NCBI GenBank assembly: GCA_905250125.1
Contig: CAJNOL010000011.1
Span: 124,001 to 188,000 of the forward strand
Length of the DNA: 64,000 nt
DNA from: Rotaria sordida
Taxonomy: Eukaryota; Rotifera; Eurotatoria; Philodinida; Philodinidae
Direction: 5' to 3'
The notes below the pieces were generated by a model that worked only from the letters and a program-made list of their open reading frames with translations, did no database searches and was not told where the DNA came from. The stretch's first letter is position 1. Each line of letters begins with the position of its first letter. This document shows positions 58,464 to 64,000 of this stretch, piece by piece. The translations under genes were made by a program, and so were the position numbers.

Positions 58464-61454
58464 CTATGAATCAACTAAATTTTGTTGTTGATTGATCATA
58501 TTAGTAACTGTTTTTAATGTTGTTTCATCGACTAATTTGGAATTAGAATTTGACGAATTTAATTGTCGGAAAGCAGATTGACGTTTGCATTGACGATAAT
58601 GACGTTGTAAACTACTTGGATGACTAAAAGAAAATTTTTCTTTTCAGCTGTCATATAAATATAAATAATAATAGATTGAGAAAATCGAATTAGTTCATAT
58701 AGAAAGACCAAATTCTTAACTGTTTACATAACTGAAACATAGTGCGCAATTTCTATCGAGCACGTGAATATGATTTATTTACTGTCGAAAAGCACTTTTT
58801 TAAATAGAAAGATTAACTTCTTATACTCAAGAATATGATTGATGGGCAAAAAAGACAATTTGCGATGGAAAAATTCTGACAGGGATCCTTACCCTTAACT
58901 TCTGTGAAAAAATTTTTTATTTTAAACATTGACAAATGTTACATTATTCGATGCAGTTTTTTACGCTGATTCCAAATATGTCTTTATTTTCCACTCAAAA
59001 CGCTTCTATGACGAAGAAATTACGAAAAACATTTTAAAAATCAAGGCTTTTAGTAAATCTACATCTTAGTGCAGAAGTATTTATGCTAACTGAGTATATG
59101 TCCCAGATATAGAAGAACATTGTCTGAATGTTTTATCGATGTCGGACTAGTGAGAAAAAGTGACGAACAACTTTACTGAAGACATCTTTTTGGAAAATGA
59201 ATAATTATTTTTTCAGAACAAAAATTTTTTCTTATAAATTGATAGAGCAGAAGTTCTAGTTTCAGACTATATATATGATTTATTGTCCAACTCTTTAAAA
59301 AAATGATGTTTTTCTCTGTAAGTGCTAAATTTACGACTAAGTTTTTTCCAATGAATTTAGTAGTTGAGAGAAAATTATTGTTACCTAATGTCTATGTTGT
59401 TGCTTACTGTGTAAAACTTTGTTTTTTATTTATAGGAAACATTCTTGTGAAATCGTTTGTATTACAGTTGACTTCCATTCAAAATTAGGTTGATTAGTAT
59501 AAACTTTTTTGTAATTTAAAATAAGCTTCATTAAAATCTATCGATATGAACTTAATTAATTAAATTTTGAGAAAAAAATCTTCTCATTGAAAAATATATA
59601 TCAAAATTTTCATTTTGAATTGATAATTCGTTTGTGAGTCAAGACTATGTGCATTATATAGATTCAAATGAATTATGAATATCCTGAAAAAAAGTTCATG
59701 TCCTTACCTTATTGTTGTAGAGATGCTACATTTTTATGGTGTATTTTTAATGAATACCATGGTCCTCCTCAGAAACACTAGGAAAACTAATTTTTGAATT
59801 TCGATATAGAGACAGGCTTTCATAAGAATAGTTTATTGTGGAAGTTTTAAGTCTTTTGATTTGCTTCTATCCTGAAATAAGAAAATCAAATCTATGAACG
59901 ATGTAAAAGACACACTTTTGTCATAGTTATATCTTAGGATAGGAACAACGAAATGATCTGAACCTCTCACAAGAAACTATTCTTATCAAGGTCTGTCTTT
60001 GCGCAGAGTTTCAAATCGAAAACAAGTTTTCTTGGTGTTTCTGAGGGAGATCACAATATTCATTAAAAATATACCGTAAAAGTGCAATAACTCTGCTGCA
60101 ATAGACTAAGGACACGAACTCTTTTTAAGATATTCAAAGGTCATTTGGATCTACATAATGCACGTAGTCTCAACTCAAAAGTTATTGAACAGTTGGAGAA
60201 CTTTCCTTGTAGGATTTAGAGAACTGTGTATAATGAAAAAATTTTCTAGTGAAACTAAGCATAATTGTTAACATATATTTCATCGAATTTGCGATTAAAT
60301 AAGAATATCTTATGATTTATGCTAAATGTTTGATAACTTACTAGCATTTTCCACAACTCATACAAATTCTTCTCTTTTTATTATTATTATTTAACATTGT
60401 TGTTATTGTTGATGTTGTATTATTTGTTTGTTTTTTTTCCATTAATAGATTTTTTTTATTTGGTAAAATTTTTTTAATATCTGATGATATTATTTTCTCA
60501 TCTTTATTTGTTATTGAATCATTACCAACAAGAAATGAAAGTAAACAATGTTCATATGATGTTGGACTTGGTGTTGATGGTGGTGGTGTACCTGTTGTTG
60601 AATAATCTGGAACATCTTCATCATCATGATTTGTATCTTCATCATCTTCACTTCCATCAACTATTGTTGATGTTTGTATATCATCTGTTCGATGCCGTTT
60701 CCATATAATTTCACATTCAATTGAATCATATATATTTGGTGTTTGACGTTCTTTTAAATGTAAATCATATTGAAGTTCGGAAAAATTTTTTTGTAATTGT
60801 TTTATTGTTGCTTGAATTTTTTCCATTTCTTGATCTTAAAGAGAAAAAAAAAACAAGAGTTACAAAAGATTTCTTCATTCAGTTTTTGTTGTTTTCGTGC
60901 ACAAAAAGAAAAAAATTAATAAGAACAAACCATAGGTACTACGAATAAATTTCATTTGTTCAAGATCAATTCTTAATGCTTGTATATGTGATGATTGTTC
61001 AAATTGAAATTGTTGTAAATAATTACTTAATTGTATATAATTTGATTTTATTGATGAAAGTTTTTCTTGATAAACATATTCAATTGTTCGTATTAAATTT
61101 TTACGCCATTGATCAAGGGAATGTATTGTTCGACGAAGTGATTCATCTAATTTTAAATTTTTTATTTGATCTTCTATTCAATATATAAAATAAAATTTTA
61201 TAATAAATAAAGATAAATTTAATTTTACCAAGTTGATCAATAGCTAATGTAAAATTATAAGCATTAAGTGATAATTGTTCATTATGTTTAAGAAAATGAA
61301 CAAAACAATATTGTTGAGAACAGTGAAGACATAATGCACATTTAGCTGTTGAACATGTTCGATCATCACATGCTGTTGTTGAAATTGATGAAATACTTGA
61401 CAATGATAGACCATTTGATTCAGTTGAAACAGAAGATGCACTATTTGATGACAT
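58464..61454 (-). CDS. B-box-like, coiled-coil and zinc-finger protein
   Basis: Four exons (61454-61229, 61173-60931, 60834-60342, 58623-58464) give 373 residues. A Ser-rich start is followed by a cysteine/histidine cluster at about 34-60 (C-x4-C-x2-C-x2-C, then CFVHFLKHNEQL) with B-box-type spacing. A long predicted coiled coil follows (LRRTIHSLDQWRKNLIRTIE, YQEKLSSIKSNYIQLSNYLQ, EKIQATIKQLQKNFSELQYD), then an acidic, Pro/Thr-rich stretch and a C-terminal finger CMSCGKCYHPSSLQRHYRQC (C-x2-C with H-x4-C) that is split by the 1.7-kb last intron. The B-box plus coiled coil recalls TRIM proteins, but there is no RING or recognised C-terminal domain. I do not recognise a named ortholog. The start is the ATG giving MSSNSASS. 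Confidence 0.75.
59618..60205. mobile_element. Inverted-repeat element in the last intron of the B-box gene
   Basis: Left-arm words (GAGTCAAGACTATGTGCATT, AGTTCATGTCCTTA, AATGAATACCATGGTCCTCC, CTTTCATAAGAATAGTTT) recur inverted on the right (GGAGATCACAATATTCATT, AAGGACACGAACT, AATGCACGTAGTCTCAACTC). Arms of about 280 bases meet near 59910. No coding and no clear target duplication. It separates the two halves of the C-terminal zinc finger. Confidence 0.55.
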
Positions 61455-63709
61455 TTTCTGTTTTTTTCTTTTTATTTGTTTAGAGAAAACAATTTTTCTG
61501 AAAAGATAATAATATACGGTCAATATGCGCGTTTTGACCACTGACAGAACGACAAATAAATAAAAAGAAAATCCTAGATGAAGAGGAAGAATAACCGATC
61601 AATCATCAACAAACAAAACCAAGAAACATTAAAAAGATACTTTGGTCTCTATAAAAAGTCATGATATAAATTTGTGAAAATTACAAAAGAAAAATATGCA
61701 AAAATGAGTAATATATAACTATAAATATGATGATATACAACGAAAATTTTAACAGATAGATTTATCGTATAATGGCGCCATCTTATGGAGATTGCTTTTG
61801 ACATAGCGATTGCCTTTCTGCTATAACTATAAGCATCATAAGATAAACATGAATTAAATATACGTAAATGAAAAGAACATCTGATAGCATTTCTTATTTG
61901 TTTGGTTTAGTCTTTTATCATCTATGAACCTTTTGTTTATTTTTACAAAATAATAACATCATCGTTTACTGTTCAATCATGTTTTCTTATATTAATACAT
62001 AAAACAGTGAAAACTATTACGTTTTCTCTGTGGTGGTGATAGGGTGGCATCCAGCCTTGGTTATCACACTACATAAAACTGTAATAAATATCGATAGTCG
62101 AACTTTTTTTTCCATGATCATGAAGTTTTTGAGCATTTTGAGCAAGAAAGTTTTGTGGTATGGGCACATCTTGAAGTTTGTACATGTCAAACACATGAGA
62201 AAAAGTTCGACTAGGGATAGGTTTTCAATAAGTTTAGTCTATCATCATGAGAAAACAGTAGCATAGAAAATATTTGACATTGAAAAATAACATTTTATTT
62301 TATGCATACTTAAAGAAAATCTTTATTAATAGTAATATTTTGTTTTCTAAATATGTCAATTAATTTAATGTATAAAAGAAAAGTTTTTTCAAATGTTAAA
62401 ATCCTAGAAAGATTTTTGTAATTATCAGAAAGATATTAAGAGAAAATTTTTTTTCAATAAAATCTAGTCTAGAATAATACTAATTGTACAACAATAAGTT
62501 TCATTTAAAAAAAATCATTCTCAAAACTTTTGACTTCTCTTGATCATGAAACAACTTCAATCAAGAATGATTTATCTGCTCTATAGTTGTTAAAGTCTTT
62601 CAATAAATACGGAGAAATAATAGTTTACGTATCTATATTCGAAGCCAAACAAAAAAAAACAATATGATTCAATTAATTGTCATTTTTCTATCTCTCAAAC
62701 TTTTATATGAATGACACATGATCATTATTTTTTTCCACATGCATTAATAAAATCTAATCAAAAACACATCTTGGAATCAAGCAGTTTACTGTTTTCTTTT
62801 ATTAATGCGTTGCGAAGCATAGTATGTATATAAACGGTCGTGTACGCATTCGGTCTCCATTCTTTACGTTTTTTCTGCTGTAATAAAAACCGTACTTTGG
62901 ATTGCGATGTTCGAGAGTGCGGCAAGTCGCTAGAAATTCGTTCTAACTATATTCAGGTGATTCTTTCCTAGAGATAATACAAAGGTTTTTGAATCTTCAA
63001 TATGAGTTTTCATGCATCCTCAGAAAGTTCCGCAAAACGGTGGTTTTGATGGTGAGCTAGTCTCATGTTGCACATTACTTTCACGTAGATGCAGAAATTG
63101 TGTTGGAATCTTACTAACATTAACAACAATTGATCCGATTATTGCTAAAAGTGCATATACACGCTCAGATATATCAACAGGATGGTCATTATTAACAAAA
63201 ATTGTTTCATCCAACTCAATTGAATGTTGATGGAAACTATCATTAAGTGATGACAGCACAGTATTAAGACCAATGTGGCTTAAAGTAAATTATTCATGAC
63301 AAAAAAGTTTTGTTGTATTAATTTATCTTCGTATATAGAATGGGTATGTCAATGTTGATATATGTCAATTTACAATAAAAGATTTACTTAATAAAGGTTC
63401 TTTTTTAATAAAAATATGTTCTAAAAATTCTGAAGGCTAATCATTAAAATTAGAATAACCAGTTAAATTAAGATGTAAAATCGATGTACCTGAATCATCA
63501 GCTAAATTTAATGTTACAACTAGAAAAGATTAATCAATAACATTACAATAGGAAATGTCACGTAATGATGATGATAGTCCATTAATAGAATATTTATTAG
63601 AAATGTGTGATAAAAAAAGGTAAAAATAATGAATAGATATAAGTACAAATTTTACAAGCAATAACAGCAAGGTTTTTTTTCGAGTAACAAAATTAAACTA
63701 AACTACCTA
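61455..63709. other. Gap with a decayed coding relic
   Basis: Promoter of the B-box gene at the left end, then AT-rich sequence. Around 63289-63020 on the - strand an open run reads ELDETIFVNNDHPVDISERV and YALLAIIGSIVVNVSKIPTQ, and 63530-63380 on the same strand gives VTLNLADDSGTSILHLNLTG before a stop. These look like pieces of one decayed gene, which I cannot name. No element ends found between 61560 and 62990. Confidence 0.4.
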
Positions 63710-64000
63710 TTGGGTTGGCAAGAAAGCCTTTTGCGTTTTTTTCGAAAATTTAAAAAAAACTTTTTAACTTAAAGAACACAACTAGCTTTCAACAATGTAT
63801 GCTTCATTACTATCTATGACTTGTCGCCAACGCTCTGGCAGCGAAAGGATTCGGCGTTCGTAGAAATCCTGGGGCTTTTGGCCGAAAAAGTTAGCGAGGT
63901 CCATTTCGAGGTCGCTTTTGTCGTCAGAGTTTCTTCTCGCGCAAATGGTTAGAGAAAGAACGGAACAAATGGTAGTCCGTAGGAGCCAAGTCTGGAGAAT
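63710..64000 (-). mobile_element. Second mariner, cut by the window end
   Basis: Begins after TA (63708-63709) with TTGGGTTGGCAAGAAAGCC, the type of terminus seen in animal mariners, followed inward by the 3' end of a transposase gene on the - strand. The rest lies beyond the window. Its GC content and codon use differ from the surrounding AT-rich DNA, and it is unrelated in ends and protein to the mariner at 41043. Confidence 0.85.
63782..64000 (-). pseudogene. Mariner transposase C-terminus, frameshifted
   Basis: The stop TAG at 63784-63782 ends the run DLEMDLANFFGQKPQDFYER, SLPERWRQVIDSNEAYIVES, typical of mariner C-termini. Upstream, the SPDLAPTDYHLFRS catalytic neighbourhood (last D of D,D34D) and NHLREKKL sit in another frame and join by a frame change near 63920. 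So at least one frameshift inactivates this copy; the remainder is not visible. Confidence 0.85.

Noticed and set aside
1-64000. CRISPR arrays, operons and ribosome binding sites
   Set aside because: The DNA is eukaryotic with spliceosomal introns. Tandem repeats seen are microsatellites or transposon ends; there are no spacers between regular repeats.
1-64000. LTR, retrovirus-like or Polinton elements
   Set aside because: I looked for reverse transcriptase, integrase, capsid and packaging-ATPase motifs and for long direct terminal repeats and saw none.

Overview
This is nuclear DNA of a small invertebrate animal. The sequence is very AT-rich, every host gene with several exons has GT-AG introns, and most introns are only about 40-80 bases long. 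Several genes are animal-specific: a DLK/LZK MAP3 kinase, an MTA-type NuRD subunit, taspase 1, a muscle-type LIM protein and a 7TM receptor. The compact introns, the lineage-type orphan GPCR, a UGT-like glycosyltransferase relic and many short DNA-transposon derivatives fit a bdelloid rotifer (Rotaria/Adineta-like) best. That assignment is an inference from recall, not a database result.

Left part, about 1-26,000: gene-poor. It holds intact TXNDC17, a single-exon GPCR and a LIM-only protein gene, all on the + strand. Between them lie gene relics (ependymin-like, sterol glucosyltransferase-like) and hairpin-forming elements. These include a 2.1-kb Tc1/mariner-type palindrome made of two heads of one transposase gene, a shrunken hAT element with an 8-bp target duplication, a TTAA-flanked hairpin and a 555-bp palindrome.

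Right part, about 26,000-61,500: gene-rich, almost all on the - strand. In chromosome order: La autoantigen, DLK/LZK kinase, (TCTP on the + strand, divergent from DLK), taspase 1, ACP6-like acid phosphatase, a serine-rich CEP170-like protein, MTA, and a B-box/coiled-coil/zinc-finger protein. All exon-intron models were joined by hand; each closes in frame with a total length divisible by three. The genes are unrelated housekeeping or signalling genes and show no pathway clustering.

A recurring pattern is that most long introns contain an inverted-repeat DNA element: DLK intron 3, the 5.2-kb ACP6 intron 3 with a mariner nested inside another element, two introns of the CEP170-like gene, and the last intron of the B-box gene. 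The window ends inside a second, different mariner. I saw no tRNA or rRNA gene, no CRISPR array, and no retrovirus-like or LTR element.
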